Shown one piece after another: positions 18,593 through 28,675 of a stretch of DNA of 64,000 bases. The stretch is from Bactericera cockerelli. Its lineage: Eukaryota; Arthropoda; Insecta; Hemiptera; Triozidae. Below the pieces are notes generated by a model. The model was not told the DNA's origin. It saw only the letters and a list, made by a program, of their open reading frames with translations, and ran no database searches. Every line of letters starts with the position of its first letter. Position 1 is the first letter of the stretch. The position numbers were made by a program, and so were the translations under genes. The stretch is taken from the NCBI GenBank assembly GCA_024516035.1, contig CM044964.1, forward strand, positions 24,823,333 to 24,887,332, written 5' to 3'.

Positions 18593-19260
18593 CCTTTTTT
18601 ACTTTCCTTATCCTATAATAAGGAAAGTATTGTATTCGTCGAAAATTTGACCTACCCAGTTTTTCACATTTCTGGACGAATCATAGCCTCAGGATACCAA
18701 AAAGCTGTTTTCAGCCATTGGTCCGTGCGTCTGTCTGTCTGTCTGTCTGTCTGTCTGTGTGTGTGTCTGTGTGTGAACAGGATATCTCGAGAACGGTAAG
18801 AGCTAGAGACTTGAAATTTGGTATGGAAATTAATTTTATACACCAGACAAACCACGAAACTTTTGGTTGAAATCGGCCGCATCCCACGGCCGCAGGGCCG
18901 CAAATATTAGCCGCAAGCGCCGCTTCTTTGAATTGGTTAAAGATACAAATTTTTTTGGAGAACAACATTTTCTTGGATTAAAAAAATAATAGGGGTCTAT
19001 TCTGATCATTTTTTTGTTATCTTGAACTTTTTGGACCTCGACTCCAATTTACCGGTATTTTGGAGGGACCCGCTTTGACTAACTTTTTTATTATTCATCC
19101 TAGTTGGAGGTTGTGACATATCAAATTCAATGATTTTGAAGTGCTGATTACGAATTTCGCATTTATTTTTACTTATCTGTTACCGTTGAGTCACAAGTGG
19201 CGGAATTCGACTCCTTTTTGGGGGATAAGGAAAGTCGTGTGATGTTTACACCAGATTTTT
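18593..19260 (-). mobile_element. Right arm of the large inverted repeat (TIR element copy 2)
   Basis: Inverted, moderately diverged copy of 17836-18474, with 118 bases between the arms. It contains an expanded (GTCT)n/(GT)n microsatellite at 18727-18775 where the left arm has only a short version. The most economical reading is two independent insertions of one MITE-like family in opposite orientation. Confidence 0.8.
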
Positions 19261-19967
19261 TAATTACATGTTTGCTCATCTGATAAACTCCGGGCAGGAG
19301 TCTAGACATTGGATCTGGGCGTCTATATAATCCTTTCACCACCGTGAGATAGGAATCTGTGCCTAACTCACGGGTACTGAATTATTATTGATATACAATA
19401 TAAAAAAAATCAAATCTGTGCGTATCTGACTGACTAACCATGTCCTCTTAGGGGTTGTCTGTTTACAATACCACAGCCCAAACGGTAACAGATATTCAAA
19501 TTTTCATGAGAGTTGACCCCCCCTAAACCACCGTCAAACTACCTAGAAAATTATCAAAATTAAAATATCTATTACTATTTTCAAGATATCGGAATATCAA
19601 AATCAGAATAGAAACAGTAGAAATAACGATAACGAAGCACATGTGAAAAGGCTAGTAATTAATACTCTAACTAAGGTATTGACTTGTCAAAAACGTCTTA
19701 TCTAGTTTCCGTGCTGAAAAAACAATTCAGCACGGAAATATATCATCAAACAAGATTAAATTATTATCGTGTGTTGCACCTCAGCTTGTCTGATAACATG
19801 TTACTTACCTGCCAGACTGATTGCCCTTATATGGGGCCCTAGCTCATAATTTATGAACCTGAACCCTTATATGGGGCCCGCATCGTAAGGTGCTAATTAC
19901 TCGTCCAACATTTCATTTATCATATAGCAACTCGGTGAACTTGACCTTAATAAAGAAAGAAAGAAAG

Positions 19968-20005
<38 letters not shown>

Positions 20006-20485
20006 GATAGTGATGCAGAGACAAGAAAATAAAAGCGTGCTCAAACATTACGAAAAAAATTATAACACAAAAAAAAGTTATAATTTTTCTTTTGGATTAA
20101 AAAAAAAATCCAAATCCCAGGTACGATATTTCCATTTATTTCCAAGGTCAACTTCACCACATTCGTGAAAGAAAAATGCGTTGCGGTACTTTTAAAGATA
20201 AACAATGGATTTAACCTTATAAAAAAACTGGAAGCAAGAATTTTCTACTTCCATTTTGGTTAACTTTGGAAGAGGAAATTTTTCCTCTTCCAAAAGAAAA
20301 ATGACTGTTTAGTAAAAAATGTAAAAAATGCTTCCAGTTTAGTTCATTTTATTCCCGTTTGGTTCACTTTGGTTAGAAAGAAAAATACGGCTATATTGTC
20401 TCAATATTCCTCACGAGGTATAAGTAATGAATTGCTAGATAGTAATGAATTGCTAGATACAAACTCTTCTGTGCTATGTCAACAG
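19261..20485. other. Intergenic or intronic, no gene seen
   Basis: Holds a possible Helitron-like end (GGCTAGT at 19651), two copies of 'cccttatatggggccc' (19825 and 19863), a (GAAA)n/poly-A run of about 60 bases at 19945-20004, and a SINE E scrap at 20405. No reading frame resembles a protein. Confidence 0.45.
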
Positions 20486-20578
20486 TGAGTGAGCCTGTGA
20501 CAGACTTGGATAGAACCATCGCAAAACTGATCTGTGAGGAGCTTGTAGAAGACGAAGCAACCCTGCAAATAGGATTGG
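20486..20578 (+). CDS. 4-hydroxybutyrate CoA-transferase-like, internal exon
   Basis: Acceptor GTCAACAG|TG, donor TTGG|GTAAGC. It encodes SEPVTDLDRTIAKLICEELV followed by EDEATLQIGLG. In the 4-hydroxybutyrate CoA-transferase/acetyl-CoA hydrolase family this is the segment just before the second domain, where the glycine-rich ATLQxGIG motif occurs. These enzymes move CoA between short-chain acyl groups, usually in mitochondria of animals. Phase 1 at the donor fits the exon at 21873 exactly. Exons upstream of this one were not found. Confidence 0.75.
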
Positions 20579-20589
20579 GTAAGCTTATA

Positions 20590-20680
20590 AATCTATGCTG
20601 AAACCGGGACTTGAACCACCGACCTCCAGGTTACAAGTCCGCCGCCTTATCGATGGGGCTACAGACGACGCGACGGTTAA
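20590..20680 (-). repeat. SINE family D (copy 2, inverted, partial)
   Basis: 'gggacttgaaccaccgacct' and 'gccgccttatcgatggggct' are the inverted tRNA-like head. It lies 12 bases after the exon donor. Confidence 0.7.
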
Positions 20681-20726
20681 AAAAATAAAAAATATCAGCT
20701 ATTGAAAACAAGTTGTAATTATCAGT

Positions 20727-20940
20727 CACGTGGTAAACGCGCTAGTCTGGTAATCCAAGTAGAGTAGGGATCCGTTGGTTCGAATCCCACCCAGTGCATG
20801 AATTTTCCCTCATTAATTTGAGTTTGAGACCACATCAAATTAAGACTATGACGGTTCGGTGGTAGAAAATGCTTTGAGCATTAACCTCACCTGGTGGTTA
20901 TCTTCCACTAAAAAGTGTTGTTATTATTATTATCAGTCGC
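20727..20940 (+). repeat. SINE family C (copy 3)
   Basis: Full order: head 'gcgctagtctggtaatccaa' with 'ggttcgaatcccacccagtg', body 'cattaatttgagtttgagac' and 'gtagaaaatgctttgagcat', tail 'gtgttgttattattattatc'. Confidence 0.75.
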
Positions 20941-21116
20941 GAGCCTCGTTCCTGAAAGTACTCTCCACTCTCAAAATCCCTAAATCTCCCTTTTAACAGT
21001 CAAATTTTGTTAAAGTAATCTAATCAGAAGTGTTGTTTGCCCAAATAACCCTATCATAGTGCAGTTGAAAGGGAGATTTGTGAATTCTGAGACTGAGAAA
21101 GTTGTCTGCAATGAGG

Positions 21117-21205
21117 GTCCGGTAGCTCAGATGGCAAGGCGTCGCGTCGGTCGGTCTGGTAAGACAGAGGTTTCGAAACCCCGCCGAAATATAACTTGGA
21201 CATGG
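21117..21205 (+). repeat. SINE family B (copy 3, partial)
   Basis: 'gtccggtagctcagatggca' and 'aggtttcgaaaccccgccg' form the head; the body is short. Confidence 0.6.
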
Positions 21206-21324
21206 TGAGACTACTGGACAACAAGTGTATTTTATGATTATCATTAGAAAAGTTTAGCATTGGGGAAGAATGTATTTGTTGTTGTCACGAAAATACAAAC
21301 TCGAATGTGTACTTTTCTATTTTT

Positions 21325-21470
21325 AAGTCTATAATCATCATCATAGGGTGGCGTAATCGTGAACGATGGTAGCCACACAGTGGAAGAATGACTCAGCACT
21401 TCTACCACTGTCTTTATAAGGAGGCTAATAATTGACAACGGCCCCCAGAACCAAGCCAATGCTGGTCTAC
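21325..21470. repeat. Dispersed repeat, family K (copy 1)
   Basis: 'tcgtgaacgatggtagccac', 'ggaatgactcagcact', 'ggaggctaataattgacaac' and 'gcccccagaaccaagccaat'. The same order is at 23932-24085, and inverted at 28205-28380. Its end contains one unit of the adjoining 38-bp minisatellite. Confidence 0.7.
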
Positions 21471-21842
21471 TCCCTGTTTATAGTCCCCCAGCCAGATTGC
21501 TGGTCTACTCCCTATTTATAGTCCCCCAGCCAGAATGTTGGTCTACTCCCTATTTATAGTCCCCCAGCCAGAATGTTGGTCTACTCCCTATTTATAGTCC
21601 CCCAGCCAGAATGTTGGTCTACTCCCTATTTATAGTCCCCCAGCCAGAATGTTGGTATACTCCCTATTTATAGTCCCCCAGCCAGAATGTTGGTCTACTC
21701 CCTATTTATAGTCCCCCAGCCAGAATGTTGGTCTACTCCCTATTTATAGTCCCCCAGCCAGAATGTTGGTCTACTCCCTATTTATAGTCCCCCAGCCAGA
21801 CTGCTAGTCTACTCCCTGTTTATAGTCCCCCAGCCAGATTGA
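21463..21842. repeat. 38-bp minisatellite, about 10 copies
   Basis: Unit 'tggtctactccctatttata' followed by 'gtcccccagccagaatgt', highly uniform except the first and last copies. It is an expansion of the end of dispersed repeat K and stops 31 bases before the acceptor of the exon at 21873. Each unit contains a pyrimidine-rich stretch ending CCCCCAG, which resembles a 3' splice site on the plus strand. Confidence 0.92.
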
Positions 21843-21872
21843 CTATAATTGTAAATACAAATAAATTCACAG

Positions 21873-22117
21873 GCAAAATTCCAGAGGCGATTCTCTCTCA
21901 AATCAGTCAGCAAAAAAACCTGGGTGTCCACACCGAACTCCTGACGACCGGAATTCTGCCTCTCATACAGGGTGGTATCATCAACAATAGTAAGAAGAGT
22001 ATCGACCGGGATATCATCACAGCCACCCTGTTGCTAGGCGACCAGGCCCTGTATGATTATGTAGACAACAACGAGACAGTGCAGATGAAACCGTGTTCCT
22101 ATAGTAACGACCCAGCG
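21873..22117 (+). CDS. 4-hydroxybutyrate CoA-transferase-like, internal exon
   Basis: Acceptor ATTCACAG|GC, donor GCG|GTGAGT. It enters in phase 1 and so joins the exon at 20486 as GLG-KIPEAILSQI. Then follow KNLGVHTELLTTGILPLIQG, GIINNSKKSID and LLLGDQALYDYVDNNETVQM, ending YSNDPAV. This is the signature block of 4-hydroxybutyrate CoA-transferases (IPDAVL, LGIHSEM with its conserved glutamate, then the LYDFVDxN and NDP motifs). The C-terminal third (the usual SGxGGQxDF region) was not found before SMC4, so the gene is truncated or its remaining exons were lost or misplaced in assembly. Confidence 0.85.
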
Positions 22118-22144
22118 GTGAGTAATGGAGCTAATTAAGTTGCT

Positions 22145-22415
22145 ATGTTGTTGTTGTTGTAGCCAGCTTGGCTACAGCTGGAGGGGTGAGTGATGGTCTC
22201 CAGCCAACTTTATTCAAAGTTGGCTCGTCCTGAACCACTTATTTCTATGTGCGATCAACCATCATGAGGACTCGGACTTTTTTTTATAAGCCATTAAACC
22301 CTTAGGAAACTGCAAGCTAGCCTGGCTTGTAAGGGTTGGCTAGTCTGTTCTCTGTTTATAGTCCTCTAGCGAGACACTGGTCTTCTCCCTGTTTAATGTC
22401 CCCCAGCCAGACTAT
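22145..22415 (+). repeat. Dispersed repeat, family J (copy 2)
   Basis: 'gttgttgtagccagcttggc' ... 'gtgcgatcaaccatcatgag' ... 'gaaactgcaagctagcctgg' ... 'ctccctgtttaatgtccccc'. A second full copy is at 37228-37482. Confidence 0.75.
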
Positions 22416-22435
22416 GCTTTTTTCCACTTTACTGC

Positions 22436-22672
22436 TTATGTATTTGCCAATCTTTTTGCGAACATTTCAAATTCTGTATGCAGAGCCCCATCACATGAAC
22501 ATACTAATGGACTAAATGACCCTCTGATATCTTCCACACCTCTGTCATATTTTCTGTGTTTCTCCTGGGCATGTGATTTGGATAGAGAAGACCATGTTTG
22601 AGATTCATAGGAAGGTGCGTCGGCATTGACGATGCGGTTGTCGAAAAACGCCCAGACTTCCCAGACTCCCAT
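22436..22672 (-). mobile_element. LINE-derived protein fragment
   Basis: The minus strand encodes [20 protein letters not shown], then [23 protein letters not shown] and [16 protein letters not shown]. The YDxRVxxIxxGSFSPLV pattern is recurrent downstream of reverse transcriptase in LINE-like elements of animals. It is truncated at both ends and has no host-gene context. Confidence 0.5.
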
Positions 22673-22675
22673 ATT

Positions 22676-22913
22676 AAATATATAAATGTCAAAGTCACTG
22701 ACTGACCACTGACTGACTGATCATCGCTCTACAGCCCAAACCGTAAGTGCTAGGAAGCTGAAATTTGGTAGGTAGCTTTGTCTTAACTTATAGTCTAGAT
22801 GTGCAATAAGACGGGATTTTTCGAAAGTCCCACTACAACACCTGCCATTGGCGAAAAAGGATTTTTTGCTTTCACGGCCATAAAATCGGAAGTAAAATAA
22901 AACAGCCCGCTAG
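22676..22913. mobile_element. Possible Helitron-like non-autonomous element
   Basis: Begins 'tatataaatgtcaaagtcac' with (TGAC)n and ends CCGCTAG|T. The 3' CTAG fits Helitrons, but no clear terminal hairpin was found and the 5' end is not a canonical TC. Confidence 0.3.
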
Positions 22914-22949
22914 TATTAAATATTAAAAATTTCCCGGAAGTAAAATACG

Positions 22950-23365
22950 GATAGCTAACTCACCGGGTGCGCGTTCGGATGAAGTGCCCGATGAAAATAT
23001 TTTTTTTTTTTACAAAAACGAACACAATACTTCCAATTTCTGATATTAGAAATTTCTCGGAAGTAAAAATAAAAAAGGCTTTTTCTGTTTTACTTAATTA
23101 TTTATTTTCAGATGGCCGTTTCGCCAGTTATGGCATCGTCAGTGAACTAAAGACTAAATTTAAAACTAATCATAGATGAAACGAACACAAATACTTCTAA
23201 TTTCTAATATTAGAAATTTATCGGAAGTAAAATACGGGTGCGCTAACTCACCGGGTGCGCGTTCTGATAAAGTGCCCGATGAAAATATTTTTTTTTACAA
23301 AACGAACAAACACAATACTTCCGATTTCTAATATTAGAAATTTCTCGCAAGTAAAATACGGATAA
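22950..23365 (-). repeat. Two displaced copies of the SMC4 exon-G end and donor
   Basis: 22964-22994 and 23252-23282 each repeat about 31 bases of the end of the SMC4 exon at 23689 ('gttcggatgaagtgcccgat' with small changes), followed on the sense strand by a donor GTGAGT. They lie in a longer repeated unit that also contains the palindrome TTTCTAATATTAGAAA and 'ctcggaagtaaaatac' (23018, 23181, 23303). Confidence 0.8.
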
Positions 23366-23441
23366 AATATCTCAATGAAATATTTTATTTGAAATAGTTT
23401 AAAATGTTCTTCGAATTCCAAATATAAATACTTTATAAATA

Positions 23442-23592
23442 CCGACCTAAGTGGCTTGATCGATAAGGCGGCGGACTTGTAACCTGGAGGTCGGTGGTTC
23501 AAGTCCCGGTTTCAGCGTAGATTTAGTAAAGCGAGTTTGAGTAGTTGTGATATCACGAAAGTGATTAACACAAATATGATAACTTTTTTTTA
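23442..23592 (+). repeat. SINE family D (copy 3)
   Basis: 'gaccgacctaagtggcttga'-like head with 'ggtggttcaagtcccgg', and tail 'atatcacgaaagtgattaac'. Confidence 0.7.
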
Positions 23593-23633
23593 TTTAATAT
23601 AAATACTTTATTAATAGGCTAAACACGGGTGCG

Positions 23634-23688
23634 CTAACTCACCGGGTGCGGGTTAGCTAACTCACCGGGTGCGGGTTAGCTAACTTAC
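23634..23688 (-). repeat. 23-bp tandem repeat of the SMC4 exon-G donor site
   Basis: On the sense (minus) strand the sequence ACCCG|GTAAGTTAGCTAAC is followed by two further copies ACCCG|GTGAGTTAG at exact 23-base steps (donor bases at 23688, 23665, 23642). Three usable-looking 5' splice sites therefore stand in a row. The shortest exon extension would add 23 bases and shift the frame. Confidence 0.85.
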
Positions 23689-23883
23689 CGGGTGCGGGTT
23701 CGGATGAAGTGCCCGATGATGGCGACGTTCCTCACATCCAGGGCCGCGTCTATCTCGTCCAGGAAGTATAGGGGGGAGGGCGCGTAGTAGTGCACTGCGA
23801 ACACCAGGGCCAGGGAGGCCAGCGTCTTCTCGCCGCCGCTGAGACAGTCGATGTTCTTCCAGGTTTTCCGCAGCGGCCGGACA
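23689..23883 (-). CDS. SMC4: SMC4 exon G (signature motif and Walker B)
   Basis: Acceptor CTCTCCAG|T, donor ACCCG|GTAAGT. It reads VRPLRKTWKNIDCLSGGEKT, then LVFAVHYYAPSPLYFLDEID, AALDVRNVAIIG and HFIRTRT. It carries the ABC signature LSGGE, the Walker B aspartate/glutamate pair (DE) and the D-loop ALD that complete the ATP sandwich in trans. It is joined to exon F in phase 2. The exon body is GC-rich compared with flanking introns. Confidence 0.96.
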
Positions 23884-26800
23884 CTGGAGAGAGAGCGGAA
23901 TGTGCAAAATAATTGACTAGATTCAAGTAAAATATCATCATCATAGGGTGGTGTCATCGTGAACGATGGTAGCCAGGCAGTGGAGGAATGACTCAGCATT
24001 GTCTTTACAAGGAGGCTAATAATTGACAAGGGCCCCCAGAACCAAGTCAATGCTGGTCTACTCCCTGCTTATAGTCCCCCAGTATAAATAAGGCGATATT
24101 ATTATTAGTATTTTCCCTCCTTGTGAGTAGATATAAAACCCATGGTCTACCAGAATAAGCAAGATTTTGCTCTAGCGTCGCAATGAAATGTCCTAGGTTC
24201 GATTGTGGGTAGTCAAAAGATGCGTATTGAGCTCCTCTATTATTTTGATATAACTTTCAGCTTTCTACTCCCCCCCTAGATCAAATTTAAGTGGTCCATT
24301 TTTAATTTCTATATTTGAGGATGGTTCCTACGATATGGTTATTCTTTGTAGTTGTTAGGTATTTCTAGACGTGTCGTTTATAAATTTTATCAATAAATAC
24401 ATTTTTTTTGACAATATAACCACCTAGATGAAAAATTTCGAGTGAGCTCCGGATTCGTACACAGAGACATTGAGGTGCATGTAGGCAATTTGTTATCAGT
24501 TCGTTGCAGTGGCTCATATAGTCGAGTAATTAAAAACTCTTGAATATCGAGGCAAAGTCACGAACCAATTTTAGATTTAAAAAACTAATTATTTGAAGCA
24601 GGCTAGACCAATTTCAGTTGGAGATTTAATGTTTCAATTTAAAAAAACTAATTATTTCAGTTCGTTGCAGTGGCTTACATAGTCGAGTAATTAATTTTTT
24701 TAAATAATAATAATCCGCAGAACGGACGTATAATTACGGGCCCTTTATACATACATAGTTACAATAGACAGTACAATATTAATACAATTAATAAACAGTA
24801 ACAATTAATAAACAATTAATAAAACTCTTGAATATCGAGGCAAAGTCACGAACCAATTTTAGATTTAAAAAACTAATTATTTGAAGCAGGCTAGACCAAT
24901 TTCAAATATGTGTGACTCACACATATTTGATCCCCTGCGCGTACGGATCCGAGTACTCCTTGTACTCCAGCTCCGCCTTCCCTCCGAACGTGAGCATCTG
25001 GTAGCACTCCTGCACGCGTGCGGAGATCTTCCCGAAGTTCGTGTCGAACTCCTTCTGGCGACGCGCGACGCACGTCTCGTAGCCCGCCTGGTACATGCTC
25101 AGTGTGGCCTGGATGCTCTTCATCACGTGCGCCTGCTTGGCGTACTTCAGCACCTGTAATAATAATAATAATTCCGTGTCCGTGAGATAATAATAATAAT
25201 AATAATAATTCCGTGTCCATGAGATAATAATAATATCGCCTTATTTATACTGCCCAATTAGGACTATTAAAGTCCCATTATTCCAGCAGTAAGCCCAAGA
25301 CGTATTATTATGTGGTAAAAATCCCAAATGGGAGGATAACTTGTCATGTCCCAGCTGGGTTTCGAACCCACGACCTCTGGAGTCTTTGGATTCACAGAGT
25401 GTCGCCTTTACCACTGAGCTACCGGGACAGAATAATAATAATTCCGTGTCCGTGAGATGGGGACAGATACCTAAATCACGGTGGTGAGAGGATTATATGG
25501 ACGCCCAGATCCAATGTCTAGGCTCCTTTCATGTCCATTAATTCTATTTGGTTTTATCGTCCTGACTAGAAGTAGACAGGACGGGGACTTTACTCTCCTG
25601 TGAGGGGCGGGAAGTAAAAGAATAAGGTATTGACAGCAATCATAATAATCAATGTTTTACTGACTTTTCCTCATAGATACCACCTTTCTTAATCTTTTAT
25701 CTTCTAGTCTAATTTAGTTCCACTACAAAATTTAAGTTCCTCTTCGATCTAGTCTTTATTTTGTTTTTACCTGTATGACAGTGATAGTTTTTTTTTTTTT
25801 TTTTCACCATCAATAAATTTTTGTCATGCCAAGCATATACCTTCACTTTAGTATAGTAGGGTTCGATTCCCAGAGGGGGAGGATTTTTTCTGCTCTGTAC
25901 TTGGATGTTCGGGGTCCACTCATACCTCGTGAGGAAAAATGAGTAGCTGCTTTAATGTGAAGCAGCGACCAGTGGCAGAATCTTAGGCAAAAAAATAATA
26001 CAAGATATTGTAAATTAAAGTGGTAAAGTCCTATGATTCTGCGCTACCCACTAAAATTGTGACATAATAACACAAAGAAAAAGCATTATATATATTATAT
26101 ATATAGTATAGTAGGTATTTGATTTAGATATTTTTCATTAGATTTAGATTTATAATAGGTATTAAAATAAGGCGCTGTACATGCTCAGTGTGGCCTGGAT
26201 GCTCTTCATCACGTGCGCCTGCTTGGCGTACTTCAGCACCTGGGAGGGGGGGAGGAAATTCAGAAGAGTTCAACACACGCTTGCCCGTCCAACCCCGTTT
26301 TTTTTTTTTTTTTTTTTTAACAAGAATTGTGCTTTATTTGTACATAATTTCATTGCAATATTTAGGATAACAATAACATAATAAATAACAGAGTACTTAA
26401 CCCTAGATAGGTAGGGTCCCTTTTTAATACGTGAACGCTAGATACCCGTCAATTTGACTCCCATGTATTTTTTCAGCCAAAATCAAATTGAAAAAAAAAA
26501 AAAAAAAAAAAACAAAAAGATAAGAACCAAAAGAGACATACTTATATTAATTAAATTCTACATTATTTATTAAAAAATAGTATAATCGCAGGGGAAACAT
26601 GGGGAAACAAAGAGATGTGGCGACCAGTAAATGAATCAATGAAGTAGTCAATGTTCTGACTGACTTCTATTATTCTATCCCTGAACATGTCAGAGTGACC
26701 CCCACGATATCACGTTAATGCTACATACGGGTCAAAATGACCCCCTATACTTTACGAAATTTTTAATTAAACTAACGAAATCACTGACACAGGTCTCACT

Positions 26801-28638
26801 CACTTGAAGGTCAACTCACTACTAAACTGGAATAGCATATCTGGGAGTTTGGACATGTTCTGATAAGTGTAAAGAGGAGAAAAAATCCGTTCCTCCCATG
26901 TGTCGGTCAAAATGACGGATATCTAGGGTTAAAAATAATAAAATAAAATAATATGAGTATGCACTTATACTATCACACTAAGGTACCTGGAGAGTTTATT
27001 TGTTATTCATAGAATTTGTAGCAAACTTCTAGCTCTTCTAAAGTGTAATAAAAAAATCATTATTGAAACACAATTAACACCACGAGTTTGGATATTTTGT
27101 TAGCTAATTGGAGATATTTTCAATTTTATTGTGTCTATCATAATTTAGGAGTTCTGACCAAACTTGTCAGAGAGGGTCATTTTGGTCTAAAAAACAACAA
27201 AATGCCGGTTATCTCCGTAATGCTTCGAGATAAAATTTAAGTTTAGCGGAACTTTTTGTAGTCCTATACCTGTCCTACAACCTCTTTTCGGTTAGACATC
27301 TAATTTAGTTATTTCCTGTTTATGTCTATCAAGATTTGCATGCAAAATACTCACGAAAAGAAATGAATTCATAAGTCTTTGACGAATCGGCTTTTGCACC
27401 CGAATACAAAAAGTTAAGTTAAGTTTAAAAGTTATCATATTTGTGATAATCACGATGTGATGTCACAATTAATCAAACTCACCTTACTAAATTTATGCTT
27501 AAATTGGGACTCGAACCACCGACCTCCAGGTTACAAGTCCGCCGCCTTATCGATTGAGCTACTGAGGTCGGTTTCATACAAAAAATGAAACAACCATATT
27601 CTTTAGAGTAAAATACTAAAAAGACTTTCTAACTTCAGAGATAGAGTAAATTTAAAATTGGTAAATCTTCCATAAGTACCCATGTTAATTTCGAAATTTC
27701 ACGTGAAAAATTCTTCACGAAAAATGGCTGCCAATTTGAAGGCCTGCCTCAGCCTTGGACCCGGAGTTAGATATATCTATCTTGTTAATCTATGATAAAG
27801 AGTAATATATTAATAATAATGCTTTTTCTTTGTGTTATTATGTCACAATTTTAGAGGGTAGCGCAGAATCATAGGACTTTACCACTTTACAATATCTTGT
27901 ATTATTTTTTTTTGTCTAAGATTCTGCCACTGGTCGCTGCTTCACATTAAAGCAGCTACTCATTTTTCCTCACGAGGTATGAGTGGACCCCGCACATCCA
28001 AGTACAGAGCAGAAAAAATCCTCCCCCGCTGGGAATCGAACCCAGGACACCATGTGTGCAATGCCTAGCGCGCTAACTCGCTCTGCCACAGTGACTACAA
28101 TAAAGTGACTACGATAAAGAGTAATATAATAATAATACCTCTATCTAATCTTTTTGCCATTTATTATTTTCCTTCAAATTTAAAAAATTTATAAATCTAT
28201 ATCCTTAAAGTCTGGCTGGGGGACTATAAACAGGGAGTAGACCAGCATTGGCTTGGTTCTGGGGGCCCTTGTCAATTATTAGCCTCCTTGTAAAGACAGT
28301 GGTAGAAGTGCTGAGTCATTCCTCCACTGTCTGGCTACCATCGTTCACGATGACGCCACTCTATGATGATGATGATATCCTTAAAATCAGTTGTTTAGAT
28401 GCCCCCTTTACGTGGGGAGGCCTCAGATATTAATCTGATTTTGTACAAGATGCCCATATACTTTTTTTAGGAAGAGGAGGTAAATCTTATATTAATTCAA
28501 GACGAACACCAAAGACTGCCTGTCTTCGATGAACAGTGTGAGATTTGTAAGCGGAAATTGGTGCTTAATACCCACTAAAGTCCTCCTCTCCCCCTAAGAA
28601 CTATGCCCATATACTATGTATTTATGTTGTGAGTAAAT

Positions 28639-28675
<37 letters not shown>

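Noticed and set aside
19395..19656. Helitron ending GGCTAGT
   Set aside because: Only the CTAG end was seen; there is no convincing 5' TC terminus or terminal hairpin.
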